Assembly: GCA_963920705.1 (NCBI GenBank)
Contig: OY987232.1
Location: 186,001-250,000, forward strand
Length of the DNA: 64,000 nucleotides
Direction of reading: 5' to 3'
Source: Odiellus spinosus
Taxonomy: Eukaryota > Arthropoda > Arachnida > Opiliones > Phalangiidae
Position 1 is the first letter of the stretch. Every line of letters starts with the position of its first letter. The position numbers were made by a program, and so were the translations under genes. Under the pieces are notes generated by a model, which saw only the letters and a list, made by a program, of their open reading frames with translations, was not told where the DNA came from and did no database searches. Below, piece by piece: positions 14,001-27,900 of this stretch.

Positions 14001-15870
14001 ATTTCCCAAGTATAGATCCATCAATTTCCCAAGTATAGATTCACAAATTTCCAAGTATAGATTCACAAATTTCCCAAGTATAGATTCACAAATTTCACAA
14101 GTATAAATTCACAAATTTACCATGTATAGATTCACAAATTTCCCAAGTATAGATTCACATATTTCCCAAGTATAGATTCACAAATTTCCCAAGTATAGAT
14201 CCATCAATTTCCCAAGTATAAATCCACCAATTACCCAAGTATAGATCCACCAATTTCCCAAGTTTAGATTCACAAATTTCTCAACTATAGATTCACAAAT
14301 TTCCCAAGTATAGATTCACAAATTTCCCAAGTATAGATTCTCAAATTTCCCAAGTATAAATTCACAAATTTCCCAAGTATAGATTCACATATTTACCATG
14401 TATAGATTCACATATTTCAAAAGTATAGATTCAAAAATTTCCCAAGTAGAGATTCACAAATTTTCCAAGAATAGATTCACAAATTTCCCAAGTATAGATT
14501 CACATATTTCCCAAGTATAGATTCACAAATTTCCCAAGTATAGATCCATCAATTTCCCAAGTATAGATTCACAAATTTCCAAGTATAGATTCACAAATTT
14601 CCCAAGTATAGATTCACAAATTTCCCAAGTGTAGATTCACAAATTTCCCAAGTATAGATTCACAAATTTACCAAGTATAGATTCACCAATTTCCCAAGTA
14701 TAGATCCACCAATTTCCCAAGTATAGATCCACCAATTTCCCAAGTATACATCCACTAATTTCCCAAGTTTAGATTCACAAATTTCTCAAGCATAGATTCA
14801 CAAATTTCCCAAGTATAGATTCACAAATTTCCCAAGTATAGATTCTCAAATTTCCCAAGTATAGATTCACAAATTTTCCAAGTATAGATTCACAAAATTC
14901 CCAAGCATAGATTCACAAATTTTCCAAGTATAGATACACAAAATTCCCAAGCATAGATTCACAAATTTCCCAAGTATAGATTCAAAATTTCCCAAGTATA
15001 GATTCACAAATTTACCATGTATAGATTCACAAATTTCCCAAGTATAGATTCACATATTTCAATAGTATAGATTCAAAAATTTCCCAAGTATAGATTCACA
15101 AATTTACCATGTATAGATTCACATATTTCCCAAGTATAGATTCACAAATTTCCCAAGTATAGATTCACATATTTCCCAAGTATAGATTCACAAATTTCCC
15201 AAGTATAGATCCATCAATTTCCCAAGTATAAATCCACCAATTTCCCAAGTATAGATCCACCAATTTCCCAAGTTTAGATTCTCAAATTTCTCAAGTATAG
15301 ATTCTCAAATTTCCCAAGTATAGATTCACAAATTTCCCAAGTATAGATTCTCAAATTTCCCAAGTATAAATTCACAAATTTTCCAAGTATAGATTCACAA
15401 ATTCCCAAGCATAGATTCACAAATTTCCCAAGTATAGATTCAAAATTTCCCAAGTATAGATTCACATATTTACCATGTATAGATTCACATATTTCAAAAG
15501 TATAGATTCAAAAATTTCCCAAGTAGAGATTCACAAATTTTCCAAGAATAGATTCACAAATTTCCCAAGCATAGATTCACAAATTTCCCAAGTATAGATC
15601 CATCAATTTCCCAAGTATAGATTCACAAATTTCCAAGTATAGATTCACAAATTTTCCAAGTATAGATTCACAAATTTCCCAAGTGTAGATTCACAAATTT
15701 CCCAAGTATAGATTCACAAATTTACCAAGTATAGATTCACCAATTTCCCAAGTGTAGATCCACCAATTTCCCAAGTATAGATCCACCAATTTCCCAAGTA
15801 TACATCCACTAATTTCCCAAGTTTAGATTCACAAATTTCTCAAGCATAGATTCACAAATTTCCCAAGTAT
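10320..15870 (+). repeat. About 1.5-kb duplicated segment, copies about 4.0 kb apart
   Basis: About 10,320-11,900 recurs at about 14,335-15,870. The offset is 3,990 through most of it (for example CACATATTTCAATAG at 11,061 and 15,051, and the 22-bp unit ACAAATTCCCAAGC near 11,410 and 15,400) and 4,013 at the left end, where one copy lacks a monomer. The interval between the copies (about 11.9-14.3 kb) contains further rearranged pieces of the 4-11 kb unit, including CTTAGATTCAC at 12,888 and 13,484. Limits are approximate. Confidence 0.8.
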
Positions 15871-16299
15871 AGATTCTCAAATTTCCCAAGAATAGATTCA
15901 CAAATTTTCCAAGTATAGATTCACAAAATTCCCAAGCATAGATTCACAAATTTTCCAAGTATAGATACACAAAATTCCCAAGCATAGATTCACAAATTTC
16001 CCAAGTATAGATTCAAAATTTCCCAAGTATAGATTCACAAATTTACCATGTATAGATTCACAAATTTCCCAAGTATAGATTCACATATTTCAATAGTATA
16101 GATTCAAAAATTTCCCAAGTATAGATTCACAAATTTCCCAAGTATAGATTCACAAATTTACCATGTATAGATTCACAAATTTCAATAGTATAGATTCACA
16201 AATTTCACAAGTATAGATTCACAAATTTACCATGTATAGATTCACATATTTCCCAAGTATAGATTCACAAATTTCCCAAGTATAGATTCACATATTTCC

Positions 16300-18810
16300 C
16301 AAGTATAGATTCACAAATTTCCCAAGTATAGATCCATCAATTTCCCAAGTATAAATCCACCAATTTCCCAAGTATAGATCCACCAATTTCCCAAGTTTAG
16401 ATTCTCAAATTTCTCAAGTATAGATTCTCAAATTTCCCAAGTATAGATTCACAAATTTCCCAAGTATAGATTCTCAAATTTCCCAAGTATAAATTCACAA
16501 ATTTTCCAAGTATAGATTCACAAAATTCCCAAGCATAGATTCACAAATTTTCCAAGTATAGATACACAAAATTCCCAAGCATAGATTCACAAATTTCCCA
16601 AGTATAGATTCAAAATTTCCCAAGTATAGATTCACAAATTTACCATGTATAGATTCACAAATTTCCCAAGTATAGATTCACATATTTCAATAGTATAGAT
16701 TCAAAAATTTCCCAAGTATAGATTCACAAATTTCCCAAGTATAGATTCACAAATTTACCATGTATAGATTCACAAATTTCCCAAGTATAGATTCACATAT
16801 TTCGCAAGTATAGATTCACAAATTTCCCAAGTATAGATTCTCAAATTTCCCAAGTATGGATTCACAAATTTCCCAAGTATAGATCCACAAATTTCCAAAG
16901 TATAGATTCACAAATTTCCCAAGTATAGATTCACAAATTTCCCAAGTGTAGATTCACATATTTCCAAAGTATAGATTCACAAATTTCCCAAGTATAGATT
17001 CACAAATTTCCCAAGTATAGATCCATCAATTTCCCAAGTATAAATCCACCAATTTCCCAAGTATAGATCCACCAATTTCCCAAGTTTAGATTCACAAATT
17101 TGTCAAGTATAGATTCACAAATTTCCCAAGTATAGATTCACAAATTTCCCAAGTATAGATTCTCAAATTTCCCAAGTATAAATCCACCAATTTCCCAACT
17201 ATAGATCCACCAATTTCCCAAGTTTAGATTCACAAATTTCTCAAGTATAGATTCACAAATTTCCAAAGTATAGATTCACAAATTTCCCAAGTATAGATTC
17301 ACATATTTCAAAAGTATAGATTCAAAAATTTCCCAAGTATAGATTCACAAATTTCCCAAGTATAGATTCACAAATTTACCATGTATAGATTCACAAATTT
17401 CCCAAGTATAGATTCACAAATTTCCCAAGTATAGATCCATCAATTTCCCAAGTATAAATCCACCAATTTCCCAAGTATAGATCCACCAATTTCCCAAGTA
17501 TAGATTCACAAATTTACCATGTATAGATTCACAAAATTCCCAAGTATAGATTCACAAATTTCCCAAGTATAGATTCTCAAATTTCCCAAGTATAAATCCA
17601 CCAATTTCCCAAGTATAGATCCACCAATTTCCCAAGTATAGATCCACCAATTTCCCAAGTTTAGATTCACAAATTTCTCAAGTATAGATTCACAAATTTC
17701 CCAAGTATAGATTCACATATTTCCCAAGTATAGATTCACAAATTTCCCAAGTATAGATCCATCAATTTCCCAAGTATAAATCCACCAATTTCCCAAGTAT
17801 AGATCCACCAATTTCCCAAGTTTAGATTCTCAAATTTCTCAAGTATAGATTCTCAAATTTCCCAAGTATAGATTCACAAATTTCCCAAGTATAGCTTCTC
17901 AAATTTCCCAAGTATAAATTCACAAATTTTCCAAGTATAGATTCACAAAATTCCCAAGCATAGATTCACAAATTTTCCAAGTATAGATACACAAAATTCC
18001 CAAGCATAGATTCCTTAATTTCCCAAGTATAGATTCAAAATTTCCCAAGTATAGATTCACAAATTTACCATGTATAGATTCACAAATTTCCCAAGTATAG
18101 ATTCACATATTTCAATAGTATAGATTCAAAAATTTCACAAGTATAGATTCACAAATTTCCCAAGTATAGATTCACAAATTTACCATGTATAGATTCACAA
18201 ATTTCCCAAGTTAGATTCACATATTTCCCAAGTATAGATTCACAAATTTCCCAAGTATAGATTCACATATTTCACAAGTATAGATTCACAAATTTCCCAA
18301 GTATAGATTCACAAATTTACCATGTATAGATTCACAAATTTCACAAGTATAGATTCACATATTTCCCAAGTATAGATTCACAAATTTCCCAAGTATAGAT
18401 CCATCAATTTCCCAAGTATAAATCCACCAATTTCCCAAGTTTAGATTCTCAAATTTCTCAAGTATAGATTCACAAATTTCCCAAGTATAGATTCACAAAT
18501 TTCCCAAGTATAGATTCTCAAATTTCCCAAGTATAAATTCACAAATTTTCCAAGTATAGATTCACAAATTCCCAAGCATAGATTCACAAATTTCCCAAGT
18601 ATAGATTCAAAATTTCCCAAGTATAGATTCACATATTTACAATGTATAGATTCACATATTTCAAAAGTATAGATTCAAAAATTTCCCAAGTAGAGATTCA
18701 CAAATTTTACAAGAATAGATTCACAAATTTCCCAAGCATAGATTCACATATTTCCCAAGTATAGATTCACAAATTTCCCAAGTATAGATTCACAAATTTC
18801 CCAAGTATAG
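16300..18810 (+). repeat. Satellite stretch without a clear long-range period
   Basis: Ordinary F monomers. I could not assign a clean higher-order period by eye, although pieces resemble 11-12.7 kb and 15-16.3 kb (CAATAGTATAG and GATACACAAAATTCCC units). Local oddities are TTCGCAAGTATAG near 16,803, TTTGTCAAGTATAG near 17,100, GATTCCTTAATTTCC near 18,010 and a 22-bp unit CCCAAGTTAGATTC near 18,207. No non-satellite sequence was seen. Confidence 0.7.
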
Positions 18811-20505
18811 ATTCACAAATTTCCAAGTATAGATTCACAAATTTCCCAAGTATAGATTCACAAATTTCCCAAGTGTAGATTCACAAATTTCCCAAGTATA
18901 GATTCACAAATTTACCAAGTATAGATTCACCAATTTCCCAAGTATAGATCCACCAATTTCCCAAGTATACATCCACTAATTTCCCAAGTTTAGATTCACA
19001 TATTTACCAAGCATAGAATCACAAATTTCCCAAGTATAGATTCACAAATTTACCATGTATAGATTCACAAATTTCCCAGTATAGATTCACATATTTCCCA
19101 AGTATAGATTCACAAATTTCCCAAGTATAGATTCACATATTTCCCAAGTATAGATTCACAAATTTCCCAAGTATAGATCCATCAATTTCCCAAGTATAAA
19201 TCCACCAATTTCCCAAGTTTAGATCCACCAATTTCCCAAGTTTAGATTCTCAAATTTCTCAAGTATAGATTCTCAAATTTCCCAAGTATAGATTCACAAA
19301 TTTCCCAAGTATAGATTCTCAAATTTCCCAAGTATAAATTCACAAATTTTCCAAGTATAGATTCACAAAATTCCCAAGCATAGATTCACAAATTTTCCAA
19401 GTATAGATACACAAAATTCCCAAGCATAGATTCACAAATTTCCCAAGTATAGATTCAAAATTTACCATGTATAGATTCACAAATTTCCCAAGTATAGATT
19501 CACATATTTCAATAGTATAGATTCAAAAATTTCCCAAGTATAGATTCACAAATTTCCCAAGTATAGATTCACAAATTTACCATGTATAGATTCACAAATT
19601 TCACAAGTATAGATTCACATATTTCCCAAGTATAGATTCACAAATTTCCCAAGTATAGATTCACAAATTTCCAAGTATAGATTCACAAATTTCCCAAGTA
19701 TAGATTCACAAATTTCCCAAGTGTAGATTCACAAATTTCCCAAGTATAGATTCACAAATTTACCAAGTATAGATTCACCAATTTCCCAAGTATAGATCCA
19801 CCAATTTCCCAAGTATACATCCACTAATTTCCCAAGTTTAGATTCACATATTTACCAAGCATAGAATCACAAATTTCCCAAGTATAGATTCACAAATTTA
19901 CCATGTATAGATTCACAAATTTCCCAGTATAGATTCACATATTTCCCAAGTATAGATTCACAAATTTCCCAAGTATAGATTCACATATTTCCCAAGTATA
20001 GATTCACAAATTTCCCAAGTATAGATCCATCAATTTCCCAAGTATAAATCCACCAATTTCCCAAGTATAGATCCACCAATTTCCCAAGTTTAGATTCTCA
20101 AATTTCTCAAGTATAGATTCTCAAATTTCCCAAGTATAGATTCACAAATTTCCCAAGTATAGATTCTCAAATTTCCCAAGTATAAATTCACAAATTTTCC
20201 AAGTATAGATTCACAAAATTCCCAAGCATAGATTCACAAATTTTCCAAGTATAGATACACAAAATTCCCAAGCATAGATTCACAAATTTCCCAAGTATAG
20301 ATTCAAAATTTACCATGTATAGATTCACAAATTTCCCAAGTATAGATTCACATATTTCAATAGTATAGATTCAAAAATTTCCCAAGTATAGATTCACAAA
20401 TTTCCCAAGTATAGATTCACAAATTTACCATGTATAGATTCACAAATTTCACAAGTATAGATTCACATATTTCCCAAGTATAGATTCACAAATTTCCCAA
20501 GTATA
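18810..20505 (+). repeat. 848-bp tandem duplication
   Basis: Two copies, about 18,810-19,658 and 19,658-20,505. The unusual TAGAATCAC unit (19,015 and 19,863) and the 22-bp unit CCCAGTATAG (19,075 and 19,923) both recur at 848 bp. One clear difference is TTTAGATCCACC near 19,219 against TATAGATCCACC in copy 2. The period equals 37 monomers minus three bases, set by its 22-bp units. Confidence 0.9.
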
Positions 20506-23500
20506 GATCCATCAATTTCCCAAGTATAAATCCACCAATTTCCCAAGTTTAGATTCTCAAATTTCTCAAGTATAGATTCACAAATTTCCCAAGTATAGAT
20601 TCACAAATTTCCCAAGTATAGATCCACCAATTTCTCAAGTATACATCCACTAATTTCCCAAGTTTAGATTCACATATTTACCAAGCATAGATTCACAAAT
20701 TTACCATGTATAGATTCACAAATTTCACAAGTATAGATTCACATATTTCCCAAGTATAGATTCACAAATTTCCCAAGTATAGATCCATCAATTTCCCAAG
20801 TATAAATCCACCAATTTCCCAAGTTTAGATTCTCAAATTTCTCAAGTATAGATTCACAAATTTCCCAAGTATAGATTCACAAATTTCCCAAGTATAGATT
20901 CTCAAATTTCCCAAGTATAAATTCACAAATTTTCCAAGTATAGATTCACAAATTCCCAAGCATAGATTCACAAATTTCCCAAGTATAGATTCAAAATTTC
21001 AGAAGTATAGATTCACATATTTACAATGTATAGATTCACATATTTCAAAAGTATAGATTCAAAAATTTCCCAAGTAGAGATTCACAAATTTTACAAGAAT
21101 AGATTCACAAATTTCCCAAGCATAGATTCACATATTTCCCAAGTATAGATTCACAAATTTCCCAAGTATAGATTCACAAATTTCCCAAGTATAGATTCAC
21201 AAATTTCCAAGTATAGATTCACAAATTTCCCAAGTATAGATTCACAAATTTACCAAGTATAGATTCACCAATTTCCCAAGTATAGATCCACCAATTTCCC
21301 AAGTATACATCCACTAATTTCCCAAGTTTAGATTCTCAAATTTCTCAAGTATAGATTCACAAATTTCCCAAGTATAGATTCACAAATTTCCCAAGTATAG
21401 ATTCTCAAATTTCCCAAGTATAAATTCACAAATTTTCCAAGTATAGATTCACAAATTCCCAAGCATAGATTCACAAATTTCCCAAGTATAGATTCAAAAT
21501 TTCAGAAGTATAGATTCACATATTTACAATGTATAGATTCACATATTTCAAAAGTATAGATTCAAAAATTTCCCAAGTAGAGATTCACAAATTTTACAAG
21601 AATAGATTCACAAATTTCCCAAGCATAGATTCACATATTTCCCAAGTATAGATTCACAAATTTCCCAAGTATAGATTCACAAATTTCCCAAGTATAGATT
21701 CACAAATTTCCAAGTATAGATTCACAAATTTCCCAAGTATAGATTCACAAATTTCCCAAGTGTAGATTCACAAATTTCCCAAGTATAGATTCACAAATTT
21801 ACCAAGTATAGATTCACCAATTTCCCAAGTATAGATCCACCAATTTCCCAAGTATAGATCCACCAATTTCTCAAGTATACATCCACTAATTTCCCAAGTT
21901 TAGATTCACATATTTACCAAGCATAGATTCACAAATTTACCATGTATAGATTCACAAATTTCACAAGTATAGATTCACATATTTCCCAAGTATAGATTCA
22001 CAAATTTCCCAAGTATAGATCCATCAATTTCCCAAGTATAAATCCACCAATTTCCCAAGTTTAGATTCTCAAATTTCTCAAGTATAGATTCACAAATTTC
22101 CCAAGTATAGATTCACAAATTTCCCAAGTATAGATTCTCAAATTTCCCAAGTATAAATTCACAAATTTTCCAAGTATAGATTCACAAATTCCCAAGCATA
22201 GATTCACAAATTTCCCAAGTATAGATTCAAAATTTCAGAAGTATAGATTCACATATTTACAATGTATAGATTCACATATTTCAAAAGTATAGATTCAAAA
22301 ATTTCCCAAGTAGAGATTCACAAATTTTACAAGAATAGATTCACAAATTTCCCAAGCATAGATTCACATATTTCCCAAGTATAGATTCACAAATTTCCCA
22401 AGTATAGATTCACAAATTTCCCAAGTATAGATTCACAAATTTCCAAGTATAGATTCACAAATTTCCCAAGTATAGATTCACAAATTTACCAAGTATAGAT
22501 TCACCAATTTCCCAAGTATAGATCCACCAATTTCCCAAGTATACATCCACTAATTTCCCAAGTTTAGATTCACATATTTACCAAGCATAGAATCACAAAT
22601 TTCCCAAGTATAGATTCACAAATTTACCATGTATAGATTCACAAATTTCCCAAGTATAGATTCACATATTTCCCAAGTATAGATTCACAAATTTCCCAAG
22701 TATAGATTCACATATTTCCCAAGTATAGATTCACAAATTTCCCAAGTATAGATCCATCAATTTCCCAAGTATAAATCCACCAATTTCCCAAGTTTAGATT
22801 CTCAAATTTCTCAAGTATAGATTCACAAATTTCCCAAGTATAGATTCACAAATTTCCCAAGTATAGATTCTCAAATTTCCCAAGTATAAATTCACAAATT
22901 TTCCAAGTATAGATTCACAAATTCCCAAGCATAGATTCACAAATTTCCCAAGTATAGATTCAAAATTTCAGAAGTATAGATTCACATATTTACAATGTAT
23001 AGATTCACATATTTCAAAAGTATAGATTCAAAAATTTCCCAAGTAGAGATTCACAAATTTTACAAGAATAGATTCACAAATTTCCCAAGCATAGATTCAC
23101 ATATTTCCCAAGTATAGATTCACAAATTTCCCAAGTATAGATTCACAAATTTCCCAAGTATAGATTCACAAATTTCCAAGTATAGATTCACAAATTTCCC
23201 AAGTATAGATTCACAAATTTACCAAGTATAGATTCACCAATTTCCCAAGTATAGATCCACCAATTTCCCAAGTATACATCCACTAATTTCCCAAGTTTAG
23301 ATTCACATATTTACCAAGCATAGAATCACAAATTTCCCAAGTATAGATTCACAAATTTACCATGTATAGATTCACAAATTTCCCAAGTATAGATTCACAT
23401 ATTTCCCAAGTATAGATTCACAAATTTCCCAAGTATAGATTCACATATTTCCCAAGTATAGATTCACAAATTTCCCAAGTATAGATCCATCAATTTCCCA

Positions 23501-24900
23501 AGTATAAATCCACCAATTTCCCAAGTATAGATCCACCAATTTCCCAAGTTTAGATTCTCAAATTTCTCAAGTATAGATTCTCAAATTTCCCAAGTATAGA
23601 TTCACAAATTTCCCAAGTATAGATTCTCAAATTTCCCAAGTATAAATTCACAAATTTTCCAAGTATAGATTCACAAAATTCCCAAGCATAGATTCACAAA
23701 TATTCCAAGTATAGATACACAAAATTCCCAAGCATAGATTCACAAATTTCCCAAGTATAGATTCAAAATTTACCATGTATAGATTCACAAATTTCCCAAG
23801 TATAGATTCACATATTTCAATAGTATAGATTCAAAAATTTCCCAAGTATAGATTCACAAATTTCCCAAGTATAGATTCACAAATTTACCATGTATAGATT
23901 CACAAATTTCACAAGTATAGATTCACATATTTCCCAAGTATAGATTCACAAATTTCCCAAGTATAGATCCATCAATTTCCCAAGTATAAATCCACCAATT
24001 TCCCAAGTTTAGATTCTCAAATTTCTCAAGTATAGATTCACAAATTTCCCAAGTATAGATTCACAAATTTCCCAAGTATAGATTCTCAAATTTCCCAAGT
24101 ATAAATTCACAAATTTTCCAAGTATAGATTCACAAATTCCCAAGCATAGATTCACAAATTTCCCAAGTATAGATTCAAAATTTCAGAAGTATAGATTCAC
24201 ATATTTACAATGTATAGATTCACATATTTCAAAAGTATAGATTCAAAAATTTCCCAAGTAGAGATTCACAAATTTTACAAGAATAGATTCACAAATTTCC
24301 CAAGCATAGATTCACATATTTCCCAAGTATAGATTCACAAATTTCCCAAGTATAGATTCACAAATTTCCCAAGTATAGATTCACAAATTTCCAAGTATAG
24401 ATTCACAAATTTCCCAAGTATAGATTCACAAATTTACCAAGTATAGATTCACCAATTTCCCAAGTATAGATCCACCAATTTCCCAAGTATAGATCCACCA
24501 ATTTCTCAAGTATACATCCACTAATTTCCCAAGTTTAGATTCACATATTTACCAAGCATAGATTCACAAATTTCCCAAGTATAGATTCACAAATTTCCCA
24601 AGTATAGATTCACAAATTTCCCAAGTATAGATTCACAAATTTCCAAGTATAGATTCTCAAATTTCCCAAGTATAGATTCACAAATTTCCCAAGTGTAGAT
24701 TCACAAATTTCCCAAGTATAGATTCTCAAATTTCCCAAGTATAAATTCACAAATTTTCCAAGTATAGATTCACAAATTCCCAAGCATAGATTCACAAATT
24801 TCCCAAGTATAGATTCACATATTTACAATGTATAGATTCACATATTTCAAAAGTATAGATTCAAAAATTTCCCAAGTAGAGATTCACAAATTTTACAAGA
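20505..24900 (+). repeat. Nested duplications of 503, 733, 733 and 1,215 bp
   Basis: The rare TTTCAGAAGTATAG unit occurs at 20,997, 21,500, 22,233, 22,966 and 24,181. It is each time followed by ACATATTTACAATGTATAG and later by TTTTACAAGAATAG. Successive spacings are 503, 733, 733 and 1,215 bp. The two 733-bp steps are a clean tandem pair; the shorter and longer steps are the same block with monomers removed or added, the last including part of the 848-bp unit. Confidence 0.87.
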
Positions 24901-27900
24901 ATAGATTCACAAATTTCCCAAGCATAGATTCACATATTTCCCAAGTATAGATTCACAAATTTCCCAAGTATAGATTCACAAATTTCCCAAGTATAGATTC
25001 ACAAATTTCCAAGTATAGATTCACAAATTTCCCAAGTATAGATTCACAAATTTCCCAAGTGTAGATTCACAAATTTCCCAAGTATAGATTCACAAATTTA
25101 CCAAGTATAGATTCACCAATTTCCCAAGTATAGATCCACCAATTTCCCAAGTATAGATCCACCAATTTCCCAAGTATACATCCACTAATTTCCCAAGTTT
25201 AGATTCACATATTTACCAAGCATAGATTCACAAATTTCCCAAGTATAGATTCACAAATTTCCCAAGTATAGATTCACAAATTTCCCAAGTATAGATTCAC
25301 AAATTTCCAAGTATAGATTCACAAATTTCCCAAGTATAGATTCACAAATTTCCCAAGTGTAGATTCACAAATTTCCCAAGTATAGATTCACAAATTTACC
25401 AAGTATAGATTCACCAATTTCCCAAGTATAGATCCACCAATTTCCCAAGTATAGATCCACCAATTTCCCAAGTATACATCCACTAATTTCCCAAGTTTAG
25501 ATTCACAAATTTCTCAAGCTTAGATTCACAAATTTTCCAAGTATAGATTCACAAAATTCCCAAGCATAGATTCACAAATTTTCCAAGTATAGATCCATCA
25601 ATTTCCCAAGTATAGATTCACAAATTTTCAAGTATAGATTCACAAATTTCCCAAGTTTAGATTCACAAATTTCCCAAGTGTAGATTCACAAATTTCCCAA
25701 GTAGAGATTCACAAATTTTCCAAGAATAGATTCACAAATTTCCCAAGTATAGATCCATCAATTTCCCAAGTATAGATTCACAAATTTCCAAGTATAGATT
25801 CACAAATTTCACAAGTATAAATTCACAAATTTACCATGTATAGATTCACAAATTTCCCAAGTATAGATTCACATATTTCCCAAGTATAGATTCACAAATT
25901 TCCCAAGTATAGATCCATCAATTTCCCAAGTATAAATCCACCAATTACCCAAGTATAGATCCACCAATTTCCCAAGTTTAGATTCACAAATTTCTCAACT
26001 ATAGATTCACAAATTTCCCAAGTATAGATTCTCAAATTTCCCAAGTATAAATTCACAAATTTCCCAAGTATAGATTCACATATTTACCATGTATAGATTC
26101 ACATATTTCAAAAGTATAGATTCAAAAATTTCCCAAGTAGAGATTCACAAATTTTCCAAGAATAGATTCACAAATTTCCCAAGCATAGATTCACAAATTT
26201 CCCAAGTATAGATTCACATATTTCCCAAGTATAGATTCACAAATTTCCCAAGTATAGATCCATCAATTTCCCAAGTATAGATCCACCAATTTCCCAAGTA
26301 TACATCCACTAATTTCCCAAGTTTAGATTCACAAATTTCTCAAGCATAGATTCACAAATTTCCCAAGTATAGATTCACAAATTTCCCAAGTATAGATTCT
26401 CAAATTTCCCAAGTATAGATTCACAAATTTTCCAAGTATAGATTCACAAAATTCCCAAGCATAGATTCACAAATTTTCCAAGTATAGATACACAAAATTC
26501 CCAAGCATAGATTCACAAATTTCCCAAGTATAGATTCAAAATTTCCCAAGTATAGATTCACAAATTTACCATGTATAGATTCACAAATTTCCCAAGTATA
26601 GATTCACATATTTCAATAGTATAGATTCAAAAATTTCCCAAGTATAGATTCACAAATTTACCATGTATAGATTCACATATTTCCCAAGTATAGATTCACA
26701 AATTTCCCAAGTATAGATTCACATATTTCCCAAGTATAGATTCACAAATTTCCCAAGTATAGATCCATCAATTTCCCAAGTATAAATCCACCAATTTCCC
26801 AAGTATAGATCCACCAATTTCCCAAGTTTAGATTCTAAAATTTCTCAAGTATAGATTCTCAAATTTCCCAAGTATAGATTCACAAATTTCCCAAGTATAG
26901 ATTCTCAAATTTCCCAAGTATAAATTCACAAATTTTCCAAGTATAGATTCACAAATTCCCAAGCATAGATTCACAAATTTCCCAAGTATAGATTCAAAAT
27001 TTCCCAAGTATAGATTCACATATTTACCATGTATAGATTCACATATTTCAAAAGTATAGATTCAAAAATTTCCCAAGTAGAGATTCACAAATTTTCCAAG
27101 AATAGATTCACAAATTTCCCAAGCATAGATTCACAAATTTCCCAAGTATAGATCCATCAATTTCCCAAGTATAGATTCACAAATTTCCAAGTATAGATTC
27201 ACAAATTTTCCAAGTATAGATTAACAAATTTCCCAAGTGTAGATTCACAAATTTCCCAAGTATAGATTCACAAATTTACCAAGTATAGATTCACCAATTT
27301 CCCAAGTATAGATCCACCAATTTCCCAAGTATAGATCCACCAATTTCCCAAGTATACATCCACTAATTTCCCAAGTTTAGATTCACAAATTTCTCAAGCA
27401 TAGTTTCACAAATTTCCCAAGTATAGATTCACAAATTTCCCAAGTATAGATTCTCAAATTTCCCAAGAATAGATTCACAAATTTTCCAAGTATAGATTCA
27501 CAAAATTCCCAAGCATAGATTCACAAATTTTCCAAGTATAGATCCACCAATTTCCCAAGTATACATCCACTAATTTCCCAAGTATAGATTCTCAAATTTC
27601 CCAAGAATAGATTCACAAATTTTCCAAGTATAGATTCACAAAATTCCCAAGCATAGATTCACAAATTTTCCAAGTATAGATACACAAAATTCCCAAGCAT
27701 AGATTCACAAATTTCCCAAGTATAGATTCAAAATTTCCCAAGTATAGATTCACAAATTTACCATGTATAGATTCACAAATTTCCCAAGTATAGATTCACA
27801 TATTTCAATAGTATAGATTCAAAAATTTCCCAAGTATAGATTCACAAATTTCCCAAGTATAGATTCACAAATTTACCATGTATAGATTCACAAATTTCAA